Shown: positions 6,596 through 14,756 of the stretch, in pieces | How positions within the stretch are numbered: the first letter of the stretch is position 1 | Layout: each line of letters starts with the position of its first letter | Source of the DNA: CAADGU01 sp964581605 | Lineage (GTDB): Bacteria; Chloroflexota; Anaerolineae; Promineifilales; Promineifilaceae | Assembly (NCBI GenBank): GCA_964581605.1 | Contig: CAZOPF010000080.1 | Coordinates: 1-27,916 of the forward strand | Direction of reading: 5' to 3' | Length of the DNA stretch: 27,916 nt | The notes under the pieces: model-generated | What the model was told of the DNA's origin: nothing | Database searches by the model: none | Seen by the model: only the letters and a program-made list of their open reading frames with translations | Made by a program: the position numbers and the translations under genes

Positions 6596-8302
6596 CTAGT
6601 TGTTGCCACCATTACCATTTCCATTGTTACCATTACCGTTGCCATTTCCATTGTTACCATTACTGTTGTTTCCATTGCCGCCACCCGTATCGGGTGGGGG
6701 TTCTGGCGTGGGTGCGGGTGGTGGTTCAGGCGTACTTACGCCGCCGTTCCCATTGTTGCCGTTATTACCATTATTACCATTGTTCCCATTATTTCCGTTA
6801 TTTCCGTTATTTCCGTTATTTCCGTTATTTCCGTTATTCCCATTGTTGCTGTTGTTGCCGTTGCCGCTGTTCCCATTTTCTCCAGTCAGGGCTTGCTGAA
6901 TCTGGCCCCAGCCCATGCCGTTGGCTTTCATGGTGAAGATGACAGCGACCGATGCGCCGGTTTCCTGGCTCAGTGAATAGGCCAGATCAATTTCGCCAAA
7001 GCCGAACCCGGCGCAGAACCAGCCTATGATTTCTTCATAGGTAACGCTATAGCGTTGAGCTAATGTTGTGCCCGTGGGGTGTGGGTCAGCGCCAGTGCAG
7101 GTTGCTGGTGCCGGCGTGATGGTGGGGCCGGGTATTGTTGCCGTGATGGTAGCAGTTGGGGTGATGGTAACAGTTGGGGTGAAAGTGGGCGTAGCCGTTA
7201 CGGTGATGATGGGGGTTGGCGTCATGGTGGCGGTAGGCGTAATCATCGGTGTTGATGTAGCGGTTGGTGGTTCGGGTGTGTGCAGATTGGCTGGTGCAGC
7301 AGGTGCATCAACCGGATTGGCTGGCGTTTCGCCTGCTGCGCCTGTGATGGTTAGGGGTTGTCCAACAACGGCCGTGACCGATTCACCCGGCCGCACATCC
7401 ATATATTCGCCACCCATTGTCACACGCACAACCCCTTCGTCCACAGCAATATAGGATTCTGTATGGGAGATAACGGCGACGGTAAAGAGTGTACCACGCA
7501 CGGAAGCGGTGGAGGAGGGGGTGCGAATTTCAAAGGCGTCGTCTGCGCCTAACAATTTGACCACGCGGCTGAGGGTGCGGCCGGCCACCAGGGAAAGCTG
7601 TACCCGGTAGGTTTGTTCACTGGTGTTTAGTTCGGATATGGAGAGTGTGCTGCCGCCGGCGATTTCTACGGTGCTGCCGTCATATAAATTGAGTTGAGCG
7701 GCCGAACCATCGGGCACGGAGATAGTGTCCCCTTGACTGACGGTGAGGATGCTGCCCGCAGGCACGGCCGTTTCCGATTGACGCGGCACAATCAGGAAGG
7801 CGGTATGGCTTTGGCGGACGGTGGCTTGCCCGGTGGAGACGACCAGGGTGGCTTCTGAACCGGCCGGTTGGGCCACAGCAAACGCAGCAAATACGAAGAT
7901 GACCAGAACGGCCAGAGCAAAAGCGAGGGTGCGATGTTTGAACATACGGCTGCTCTCCCAATAGAACGAGGGCCAGGGCACAGACGGCCATGAGGGTGAT
8001 GATGGGGTTGGTAACGGCCGTGTGGTTGGTTGGGCGGCATCACAACAGCGCATAAAAGCGGCCAATTCGTGGCTGCCCATTCCTACGTAAGCTGCAATTT
8101 GGGCAATATCTTGAGATGACGCTGAATTATCTGGGCGACGACATAAAGCTAACCGGGCTAACTGCGTTTCGTTAACTGTTAGTTCGGCGGCGACCTGCGG
8201 CCAGGTCAGCCCGTGCTGTTGCGCATAGCGCTGGATCAATGACGCCATTAATGTGTTATTGGTGTGCGCCTGGTGCGCCATTATGTGCAGCAAACTTTCC
8301 AT
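6596..8302 (-). CDS. FecR-domain membrane protein with Thr/Pro linker and Asn-Gly repeat tail
   Basis: From the ATG at 8302 the protein has 568 residues. A cytoplasmic helical domain (1-90) has HTH-like spacing around LTWPQVAAELTVNETQLARL. TM follows at about 125-145, then a FecR-type domain at about 185-312 with the core EIRTPSSTASVRGTLFTV. Next come a Thr/Pro linker (about 340-410), a helical module with GWFCAGFGFGEIDLAYSLS, and an NGN/NNG repeat tail with a Pro-rich break. A longer frame opens at a TTG at 8338, but that codon lies inside the hairpin at 8339-8373, so it is disfavoured. FecR proteins usually relay signals to a cognate sigma factor, and one is encoded immediately upstream. 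Whether it acts as an anti-sigma or a structural surface protein is not decided by the sequence. Confidence 0.82.
   Translation of the reverse strand: MESLLHIMAHQAHTNNTLMASLIQRYAQQHGLTWPQVAAELTVNETQLARLALCRRPDNSASSQDIAQIAAYVGMGSHELAAFMRCCDAAQPTTRPLPTPSSPSWPSVPWPSFYWESSRMFKHRTLAFALAVLVIFVFAAFAVAQPAGSEATLVVSTGQATVRQSHTAFLIVPRQSETAVPAGSILTVSQGDTISVPDGSAAQLNLYDGSTVEIAGGSTLSISELNTSEQTYRVQLSLVAGRTLSRVVKLLGADDAFEIRTPSSTASVRGTLFTVAVISHTESYIAVDEGVVRVTMGGEYMDVRPGESVTAVVGQPLTITGAAGETPANPVDAPAAPANLHTPEPPTATSTPMITPTATMTPTPIITVTATPTFTPTVTITPTATITATIPGPTITPAPATCTGADPHPTGTTLAQRYSVTYEEIIGWFCAGFGFGEIDLAYSLSQETGASVAVIFTMKANGMGWGQIQQALTGENGNSGNGNNSNNGNNGNNGNNGNNGNNGNNGNNGNNGNNGNNGNGGVSTPEPPPAPTPEPPPDTGGGNGNNSNGNNGNGNGNGNNGNGNGGNN
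6600..6860. repeat. Degenerate 9-bp minisatellite encoding the Asn-Gly tail
   Basis: The segment consists of repeats such as TTATTTCCG and TTACCATTG with a 9-bp period, interrupted at about 6680-6740 by the Pro-rich coding part. Five near-identical TTATTTCCG units sit at about 6789-6833. On the - strand it encodes runs of Asn-Gly-Asn. The near-identity of neighbouring units suggests recent slippage, so copy number may vary between strains. Confidence 0.85.
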
Positions 8303-8338
8303 ATCATTAGTTCCACACAAAAAGGCGAAGTTCGACAA

Positions 8339-8373
8339 AAAAACCGGGCTTTTTCTGAAAAAGCCCGGTTTTT
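8339..8373 (-). terminator. Perfect 16-bp hairpin between sigma and FecR genes
   Basis: AAAAACCGGGCTTTTT (8339-8354) and its exact reverse complement (8358-8373) surround a CTG loop, with a T-run on the exit side for either strand. The right arm overlaps the stop codon of the sigma-like gene. It should terminate or attenuate transcription from that gene before the FecR gene. Confidence 0.9.
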
Positions 8374-9001
8374 AATCCAGTTGAGCGCCAAAGCGCTGTA
8401 GTTTTTTGGTGATGCGGTCTTTGGCGCGTTTGACTTCGCGGCGCTGCTGACCGGTGTCCAAATGGGTCAGACCCATCACAGCCGCATATTGCCGACTGTC
8501 ACGCACACCATTCAGCATCAAGGTCATTAGTTTTTTATCTGTTCTGCTGAGTTCCTGGTCGAGGGCTTGCAGGATTTGCTGACGCGAAAGGTGGGTATGT
8601 TGCCCCAGCCATCGGTCCAGTTCGTCTGTTTGGGCAAAGGTGTTTGGTTCTTGCAGGTAGGGTTGGAGGGTGGGGTCGTCAATTTCCAGCAGGCGGTGTT
8701 GGTCGCGGCCGTCTCTGGTCAGCGTGTTGAGCATATCGTTGCGGGCGGCCATGCGCAGATAGGAGAAGAGGGAGAGTTTGTCGGGGTTGTATTGGGTGGG
8801 ACGGCCGTAATAGTGCATCAGGCAGTCTACGGCCGTTGCTTCATGCAGGCCACTTTCATACTGGGGAAAACGCTGCTGCAAAAACACAACCAGATGTGGT
8901 AGAGCCAGCTCACATAGTTCAGCAAAAGCAGTAGCTTTGTGCTGCAAGATTTGTTTGTGAATTTGCTCTTGCCAGAACCTATCCGGTTCAAAATTGGACA
9001 T
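8372..9001 (-). CDS. Sigma-70-family (ECF-like) RNA polymerase sigma factor
   Basis: The 209-residue protein has the two-domain layout of short sigma factors. A region-2-like helical domain (about 25-105) includes KLSLFSYLRMAARNDMLNTLTRD. A region-4-like domain follows (about 145-205) with LSRTDKKLMTLMLNGVRDSRQYAAVMGL and a basic C-terminal helix. Region 4 is divergent, so it could also be a sigma-like regulator. The ATG at 9001 has AGAGG upstream. The FecR-domain gene follows on the same strand after a hairpin terminator, a typical sigma/FecR neighbour pair. A divergent promoter region with a small palindrome separates it from the kinase-CHASE2 gene. Confidence 0.75.
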   Translation of the reverse strand: MSNFEPDRFWQEQIHKQILQHKATAFAELCELALPHLVVFLQQRFPQYESGLHEATAVDCLMHYYGRPTQYNPDKLSLFSYLRMAARNDMLNTLTRDGRDQHRLLEIDDPTLQPYLQEPNTFAQTDELDRWLGQHTHLSRQQILQALDQELSRTDKKLMTLMLNGVRDSRQYAAVMGLTHLDTGQQRREVKRAKDRITKKLQRFGAQLD

Positions 9002-9072
9002 ACTTGACTTTGCCTCTTCTCTTAACCTGACCCTGACAGCCTGGCAAAACCTGCCAACTTGGTTTCATGAAG

Positions 9073-9087
9073 TATAATGTCATTATG
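9073..9087. promoter_or_regulatory. -10 hexamer inside a 13-bp palindrome in divergent spacer
   Basis: In the 134-bp spacer between the sigma-like gene (-) and the kinase-CHASE2 gene (+), TATAAT (9073-9078) matches a -10 box for the + gene. It overlaps the perfect palindrome ATAATG-T-CATTAT (9074-9086). No convincing -35 box was found. A repressor or an alternative sigma could act here. Confidence 0.45.
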
Positions 9088-9135
9088 CGTTTACATTCTA
9101 ACACGGGCAATAACGCACACGTATAGGAAAGGTGA

Positions 9136-12100
9136 ATGTTTTCCACGCGGAATTTAGCTTCAGACCATTTTGAACGTGGCTACCAGGTTGGCGACTATTC
9201 ACTGCTGGAACTGATCGGGCGTGGTGGGGAAGGCGTAGTCTGGTCTGCCTGGGATAACCGTCGCCAGCGTGTGGTGGCGATGAAAATCCTTTCCACGATG
9301 GATGAAGACCCCACATTGGTAGCCATGACTTCACAGGATTTTGATCGCCAGGTGCATTTGTTAGCCAGCCTGGATCATCCAGGAATTTTGCCGCTTTATG
9401 AATATGGCTCAACAGAATCCCAGTATTATTTTGTCATGCGTTATAACCCCACCGGGTCGCTGGCAAACCGGTTGATAGGGGGGCCGCTGCCACTGCCAGT
9501 TGCCTTGCGCATCCTCACCGAAATGACAAAAGCGCTGGGTTATTTGCACGCACGGGGCATTATTCACCGGGATTTGAAGCCAAGCAATGTGCTGTTGAGC
9601 AGCCAGGATCGGCCATTTTTATCTGATTTTGGTCTGGCAAAACAGCTTTCACAGGGGACGCTGCCATTTCACACGGGGCGGGGTACAGGGCCATATGCAC
9701 CGTATGAGCAGCATATTCATTTTGGCATGTCGCCTCAATCAGACATTTTTAGTTTGGGGATTGTGGCCTATGAGATGCTGACCGGCCATTTGCCCTGGGA
9801 TGGTTCTGCTTTTCTGGCCATTCAGCAAAAACAGGAAGGGGCGGAGTTACCAGACTTGCGCGAATCTGATCCGGCTTTACCGGCCGGGTTAACAATGGCG
9901 CTGCGGCAAATGACGGCATTTAATTATCGGGAGCGCCCGGCTAATGTTGCCGAGGTTTTGCGGCTGCTTTTGGCGGCCGTACCGAATTTGCCGCCAGAGG
10001 TAGTTGCCTCTATGCACGCGCCATTGCCCAATGTGCATGAGGCCGGGTTACTGGTGCAGGATGCTGCGTTTTTGTTGCGGCTTTTTATGTCGGGCTGGCA
10101 GGGAGCAGAAAAGATATTTCCGATGCGGCTGACATATGTGGCCCTAATAGATGCGGCCGTGAACCAGAAAGGTGGCGACAGTCTGGCACTGACAGAAGCC
10201 GAAGCAGCTTTTATGCTGCGTGGTGCGCTGGTTTATGATTACCGTGCCGATTTTTGGTGGCGACAGGTGGCTGACCCGGCGGTTCAGGCGCGGGTGTGCG
10301 TGGAAGTGGTGGGGCGGGAAACGGGTACGGCCGTGTCGCGTGCATTGGCGCGACTGCATGATCTGGTCACGCAGCAGACGGAGATCAGGTTGGACATGGC
10401 TACGCAAGAGCGGCTGCTGGATATAGCTATGACCCCGGAAAACTGGTCATTGCGGCAAAATGCGATGCAGATTTTGGCGGCCACGCTGCCGAAAGCATCG
10501 CACTGGCAGCCGGTTGTTTTATCGGAGACGGCCGATGCCAGGTTGGCTGAACTGGCACTGGGCAACCCCAACCAGGCAGGGCAGGCGGCAAAGCTTGTTG
10601 GGCAGATACGCAGTGAGATGGCCGTACAAACCATTCTGGCAGCTGCCCCGGAAACAGATATTCAGGAGATTTTGCAGCAAATTGATGCGGCCGCTGGTAG
10701 TTTGCCGCGCGTGGTTCCGGCCCGAATCCGGCTGCGGGCGCGGGCAATCTGGTTACGACGACGATTTTTTACGGATGCAGAAGGCTTTTCATTACCGCGT
10801 GTGGTGTTAGGGTTGTTGGCCGGTTTGTTGGTGAGTGCGTGGATGGTGTGGGGATTGTTTTCACAACCGGCCGTGCAGATGCAGGATGTCTTGTTAGCGC
10901 CATACCCCGTGAGCGATATTATAACGATTGTGCAGGTGGATGACGCCAGTCTGGCGCGATACGGCCGTTGGGATAGCTGGTCGCGTGCGCTTCATGCCGA
11001 CCTGGTAGACCGTCTGGCAGCGGCCGGAGCACGGGTGATTGCATTTGACTTTATGTTTGATACTGCTGCCGCTGATGCGGCAGCAGACGGCCGTCTGGCT
11101 GAAGCAATTGCCGCTGCCGGCAACGTGGTGCAACCAGTATTAGGCCAGGGCGATGGCTACCACAATGTACCCGGTGTACTCCGATTTGAGAGTCACATTT
11201 TGCCCTATGCGCCTCTGCTGGCGGCATCAGCGGCCGTAGGCTATACCAATATCTTGCACGATGAGGATGGGTACGTGCGGCGGCTGCCGACTGTGGTGAC
11301 GATAGAAGACGAACGCCGGTTGAGCCTGCCGTTGGCAGCATTATCGGTTTTCCTGGGCGGCAAAACAACGATGACCTTGCCGACTGTGCAGGATGGGGTA
11401 TTGCCATTTTTGGGTCGCCGCATACCGGTAGGGCCGTCTGGGGAGATGAGCATTTATTTTGCCGGGCCGCCAGCTACGGCCGTCGGGCAGACGTTTACGA
11501 TGGTAAGTTATGCCGATGTGCTGGACGGCCGTATCCCAGACAGTGTTTTCAAGGGCAAGATTGTCCTGGTGGGCATTATGGCTACCTCTGAGCCAGATAG
11601 TTATCTCACGCCAGTCAGCCGCGGCCGTCCTATGTTTGGCGTAGAAATTCTGGCCAATGTGATCGAATCTGTGTGGTCGGAACATTTTATTGCTCACCCC
11701 AGTTTGCTCACCCGCATTGCCGTGTTATTGGGTCTGGGTGTGCTGACAGGGCTGCTTTGTGTGCGCCCCTGGTCAGGGCTGCTGCTGGCTGGTGGGTTAG
11801 CTGTTTTGTATTTTGCGGTGGCTATGCTCTTGTTTGATCTGCGTTCGGTGATGCTGGATTTGTTATACCCGTTTATGACCATTGCCTTGAGTTATGCCCT
11901 GATAACAGCTTTTCGTTTTTCAGCAGAAATACGTCGCCGCCGGGAGATGATGCAGCTTTTTGCGGTGAATGTGACGCCGGAGGTGGCACGAGGGGCGCTC
12001 ACGGCCGTGAAAAAAGGGGAGATCAATCTGGGTGGTGAAGTACAGGAAGTGTCGGTTCTTTTTGTAGATATGCGGGGGCGGCGCGTATTTGCCGACCGAC

Positions 12101-12600
12101 ACGAGCCGGGTGAGGTGATTGCGCTGATGAACGAGATACGCGATTTGGTACGCGGGATTGTGTTGGCAAATAAAGGGACGGTGGTGCAGCAGGAGAGTGA
12201 GCAAGTGATGGCTCTGTTTAATGTGCCGCTGCCGCAGCCAGACCATGCCGGGTGCGCTGTGGAGACAGCTTTTGATATTCAGGAAGGGTTGCAGAAATAT
12301 CAAGATGGTTTACCACCACAGCATCCACATTTGGCGTTGAAGATGGGCTATGGCGTTTATACCGGGCGGGCGATTGTGGGGAATGTTGGCCCTGCGCCGC
12401 ACCATGCGTATACGGCCGTTGGTGAACCGGTGGCATTGGCGGCGCAACTGGCGGAACGGGCGGCCGCTGGTGAGGTGTTGTTGGGCGAAGCAACCGTGGT
12501 AAGGCTGGGCAATGGGTTAACGGCCGAGCCACTGCCGCCACTGTTGATAAAAGATTATTCTACGGCCGTAGCTGTATATACGGCCGTGCGTAAAAATTAA
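9136..12600 (+). CDS. Ser/Thr kinase - CHASE2 - degenerate class III cyclase fusion
   Basis: The 1154-residue membrane protein combines three modules. The N-terminal kinase (about 15-280) has GRGGEGVV (28-), K50, HRDLKPSN (catalytic D146) and DFG from D164, so it should be active. A helical region of about 260 residues follows without a recognised fold. Then come TM at about 556-578, an extracytoplasmic CHASE2 sensor (about 580-840), and further membrane helices (about 856-930). The C-terminal cyclase-like domain keeps the first metal Asp (D978). It has QQESE (second metal site E1022, Lys changed to Gln) and VALAAQ, where the catalytic Asn and Arg are A1100 and Q1104. It is therefore probably not a working cyclase. 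Start: ATG 9136 after AGGAAAGGTG. Confidence 0.9.
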   Translation: MFSTRNLASDHFERGYQVGDYSLLELIGRGGEGVVWSAWDNRRQRVVAMKILSTMDEDPTLVAMTSQDFDRQVHLLASLDHPGILPLYEYGSTESQYYFVMRYNPTGSLANRLIGGPLPLPVALRILTEMTKALGYLHARGIIHRDLKPSNVLLSSQDRPFLSDFGLAKQLSQGTLPFHTGRGTGPYAPYEQHIHFGMSPQSDIFSLGIVAYEMLTGHLPWDGSAFLAIQQKQEGAELPDLRESDPALPAGLTMALRQMTAFNYRERPANVAEVLRLLLAAVPNLPPEVVASMHAPLPNVHEAGLLVQDAAFLLRLFMSGWQGAEKIFPMRLTYVALIDAAVNQKGGDSLALTEAEAAFMLRGALVYDYRADFWWRQVADPAVQARVCVEVVGRETGTAVSRALARLHDLVTQQTEIRLDMATQERLLDIAMTPENWSLRQNAMQILAATLPKASHWQPVVLSETADARLAELALGNPNQAGQAAKLVGQIRSEMAVQTILAAAPETDIQEILQQIDAAAGSLPRVVPARIRLRARAIWLRRRFFTDAEGFSLPRVVLGLLAGLLVSAWMVWGLFSQPAVQMQDVLLAPYPVSDIITIVQVDDASLARYGRWDSWSRALHADLVDRLAAAGARVIAFDFMFDTAAADAAADGRLAEAIAAAGNVVQPVLGQGDGYHNVPGVLRFESHILPYAPLLAASAAVGYTNILHDEDGYVRRLPTVVTIEDERRLSLPLAALSVFLGGKTTMTLPTVQDGVLPFLGRRIPVGPSGEMSIYFAGPPATAVGQTFTMVSYADVLDGRIPDSVFKGKIVLVGIMATSEPDSYLTPVSRGRPMFGVEILANVIESVWSEHFIAHPSLLTRIAVLLGLGVLTGLLCVRPWSGLLLAGGLAVLYFAVAMLLFDLRSVMLDLLYPFMTIALSYALITAFRFSAEIRRRREMMQLFAVNVTPEVARGALTAVKKGEINLGGEVQEVSVLFVDMRGRRVFADRHEPGEVIALMNEIRDLVRGIVLANKGTVVQQESEQVMALFNVPLPQPDHAGCAVETAFDIQEGLQKYQDGLPPQHPHLALKMGYGVYTGRAIVGNVGPAPHHAYTAVGEPVALAAQLAERAAAGEVLLGEATVVRLGNGLTAEPLPPLLIKDYSTAVAVYTAVRKN

Positions 12601-12732
12601 ATCTGCTTTGCTTTCGGTCTAATTCTCTCGCAGTTTGCCAATTTTTTATCTCCTGTTCACAACCCGGTGTGAGGCAATTGGTACACTGGCTTCAATTTAT
12701 GGTGGTAGCTGTGGTACCGCAGGAGGTAAAAG

Positions 12733-13842
12733 ATGAAACTAAAGGGCTGGAAGTTCATTGTTGGGGTTGCGGCCGGGTGTGTTTGGGCAATGCTTACGGC
12801 CGTTGTGCTGGCGCAAAGTACGTATGTGGTGCAGCGAGGGGACACGTTGTATCGCATTGCCTTGCGCTTTGGTACAACTGTGGCCGCTATGCAGGCTGCT
12901 AATAACATCGCCAATCCAAATTTGATTTATGTGGGGCAGGTATTGATTGTGCCGGAAGGGGGTAGCTCGTTGCCGCCAGCGCCAACGGCCGTGCCCCCCA
13001 CCAATCCCATCACTCCCCTGCCAATCTTGCCGGCCCCCCCAGGCACAACCTACATTGTGCAGCGGGGGGATACCCTTTTTCGCATTTCGGTACGTTTTGG
13101 GGTGCCACTCCAGGCTCTGGCTGCCGCCAACAATATCGTCAATCCCAGCCTCATTTATGCAGGACAGGTGTTGGTGATTCCAGGGGGGGGTGCTGCACCG
13201 ACGGCCGTGCCACCTGTCAACCCACCTGTTTCTCCACCTACGGCCGTTCCGCCTATCACAGGTAGCAACCTGCTCACAAACGGCTCGTTTGAAGGCAGTT
13301 GGCACCATCCAGGGAATGTGCCAGAATTGCAAATTCCAACTGGATGGGTGTTTGAATGGGATGAAGGGCCAACAGGGTTTGGCACTGCGCCCTGGGATGT
13401 CTGGCTGCGGCCAGAGGTGCGGGTCTTGCCCTATTATCAACTGCCGCCACAGGAGCGCCCGATTTTCATTTTTGAGGGCAGCCAGACGGTGAAAGCATTT
13501 AAGGGTAATGGGGCCATTAGCTTTCGCCTGTTTCAAGATATAACCTTATCACCTGGCACATACCGGTTGGAAACGGGCGTATTTCCTGATCTGGTTTCCG
13601 CATATGTGAATGGGCAAAAGGTGCGGCCGTCTGATCCTTTGGCCGGAGAGGTGAGATTTATTGTGGGTGGCGGCGGCACGGGCTGGTTTACAGTGACTTT
13701 TGGGCAGCAAAACAGGCTGAGTCATACATTCACCATTAACCAGACGCAAACGGTGCGCCTGGGGCTGGCAATACGCGGCCGTTACGCGCTGAATAATAAC
13801 GGTTGGTTTTTAGATGCCTGGTCATTAGTGAAAGTTCCATAA
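12733..13842 (+). CDS. Exported protein with two LysM domains
   Basis: The 369-residue product starts at ATG 12733 behind a strong AGGAGG. A signal peptide (about 1-28, ending near VVLAQS) is followed by LysM1 (31-74), a Pro-rich linker, LysM2 (107-150) and a second Pro/Val linker. LysM modules bind peptidoglycan or other GlcNAc polymers, so the protein is likely attached to the cell wall. The C-terminal part (about 175-369) begins NLLTNGSFEGSWHHPG and looks like a carbohydrate-binding-type beta-sandwich, with Trp/Tyr-rich strands and a terminal DAWSLVKV. No catalytic motif was found. It ends 15 bp from the convergent Nudix gene. Confidence 0.9.
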   Translation: MKLKGWKFIVGVAAGCVWAMLTAVVLAQSTYVVQRGDTLYRIALRFGTTVAAMQAANNIANPNLIYVGQVLIVPEGGSSLPPAPTAVPPTNPITPLPILPAPPGTTYIVQRGDTLFRISVRFGVPLQALAAANNIVNPSLIYAGQVLVIPGGGAAPTAVPPVNPPVSPPTAVPPITGSNLLTNGSFEGSWHHPGNVPELQIPTGWVFEWDEGPTGFGTAPWDVWLRPEVRVLPYYQLPPQERPIFIFEGSQTVKAFKGNGAISFRLFQDITLSPGTYRLETGVFPDLVSAYVNGQKVRPSDPLAGEVRFIVGGGGTGWFTVTFGQQNRLSHTFTINQTQTVRLGLAIRGRYALNNNGWFLDAWSLVKVP

Positions 13843-13857
13843 CCTGCTGTTAGATTC

Positions 13858-14754
13858 TCAAATGTCAGCCAGAAATTGGATGGTGGCTTCCCGATCTGGT
13901 GTGAGGGCGTGGCGTAAAATTTTCTGCCAGTGAAGGGGGCTGTTTTCTGGGGTTTGCAGGGGGGGAAGCCATAAGTGAGGGTGGGGTGTGGTTGGTGATG
14001 GTGGGGCAATGGCCGTGAATACCAGTACCATGCGGCTGCTATTTTCGGCCACATAAATACCGCTGACATCCTGCAAGGTTGGGGTATAGCTGGTTTGTCG
14101 GTGGGTGAGGGAGACGGCCGTATCCCAGGGTGCATGTTTAGAAGGCACAAGCCCGCCGGGCAGTTGCCAGCCATCCTCTGCCTGATACCACAAAACAGCG
14201 CCAGCTTCATCACGTACCACTACCCTGACTGTTATTTCCCAATCTGGTGGGGGCTGATAAAGAAGCAACCCCGCTTGCCTTCTCCGCCAATCATACCAGC
14301 GATAAATACCATGAAAGAGAAAAAACCGCCCGACGCGCATGGTTAATGGATAGGGGATTGTCCACCAGGCAACGGGGCCACCGCTGTGCCGCAGGGCATG
14401 GTCAATCCGTTGGCGATTCATGGGCAGCATGGGGCGAGGCAAGGAGTGGGTGGCATAAAAACCAACACGTGGTGATTCGGTTGAGGTTTGCAATTCACCG
14501 CCGCGCTGCAAACAGCGGAATGTAAATGCCAGGAGGCCATGAGGGGGCAGCGCCCAAAAGTTTAAGGATACCAGACGCACTGGCAGGGCAATAATGCCCG
14601 TTTCTTCGCGCACTTCGCGGGCGATGTTATCGGTGGGCAGTTCACCCTGTTCCAGACCACCGCCTGGCTCGGCATAGGTGCGCGTATCGTTGCGCTGAAT
14701 GAGCAGAATCTGGTTGAATTGATTGACCAGGATGCCATTCGTCACGAGGCGCAT
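13858..14754 (-). CDS. Tandem Nudix protein: intact first domain, degenerate second
   Basis: The protein of about 298 residues carries two Nudix folds. The first has a perfect Nudix box G-x5-E-x7-REVREETGI (32-54; E47, E50 and E51 are metal-binding candidates), typical of nucleoside-diphosphate-linked hydrolases. The second (about 174-298) keeps the fold-like WQLPGGLVPSK start, but the REUxEExGU part reads SLTHRQTSY, so the metal-binding glutamates are lost. The substrate is unknown. The start is ATG 14754, or GTG 14757 overlapping the phosphatase stop by one base, so the two genes are translationally coupled. Confidence 0.85.
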   Translation of the reverse strand: MRLVTNGILVNQFNQILLIQRNDTRTYAEPGGGLEQGELPTDNIAREVREETGIIALPVRLVSLNFWALPPHGLLAFTFRCLQRGGELQTSTESPRVGFYATHSLPRPMLPMNRQRIDHALRHSGGPVAWWTIPYPLTMRVGRFFLFHGIYRWYDWRRRQAGLLLYQPPPDWEITVRVVVRDEAGAVLWYQAEDGWQLPGGLVPSKHAPWDTAVSLTHRQTSYTPTLQDVSGIYVAENSSRMVLVFTAIAPPSPTTPHPHLWLPPLQTPENSPLHWQKILRHALTPDREATIQFLADI

Positions 14755-14756
14755 CA

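Noticed and set aside
6589..6976. Long + strand open frames rich in Ile/Val/Ser or Leu/Pro opposite the FecR gene tail
   Set aside because: They are antisense shadows of the Asn-Gly minisatellite and have no ribosome binding site or family features.
8303..8338. TTG start giving 12 extra residues (MSNF...) on the FecR protein
   Set aside because: The codon lies in the perfect hairpin after the sigma gene; the ATG at 8302 has a plausible GGA upstream.
12654..12671. TCACA-N6-TGTGA resembling a CRP/cAMP receptor site upstream of the LysM gene
   Set aside because: The half-sites are in the opposite order to the CRP consensus TGTGA-N6-TCACA, and no CRP gene is in the window.
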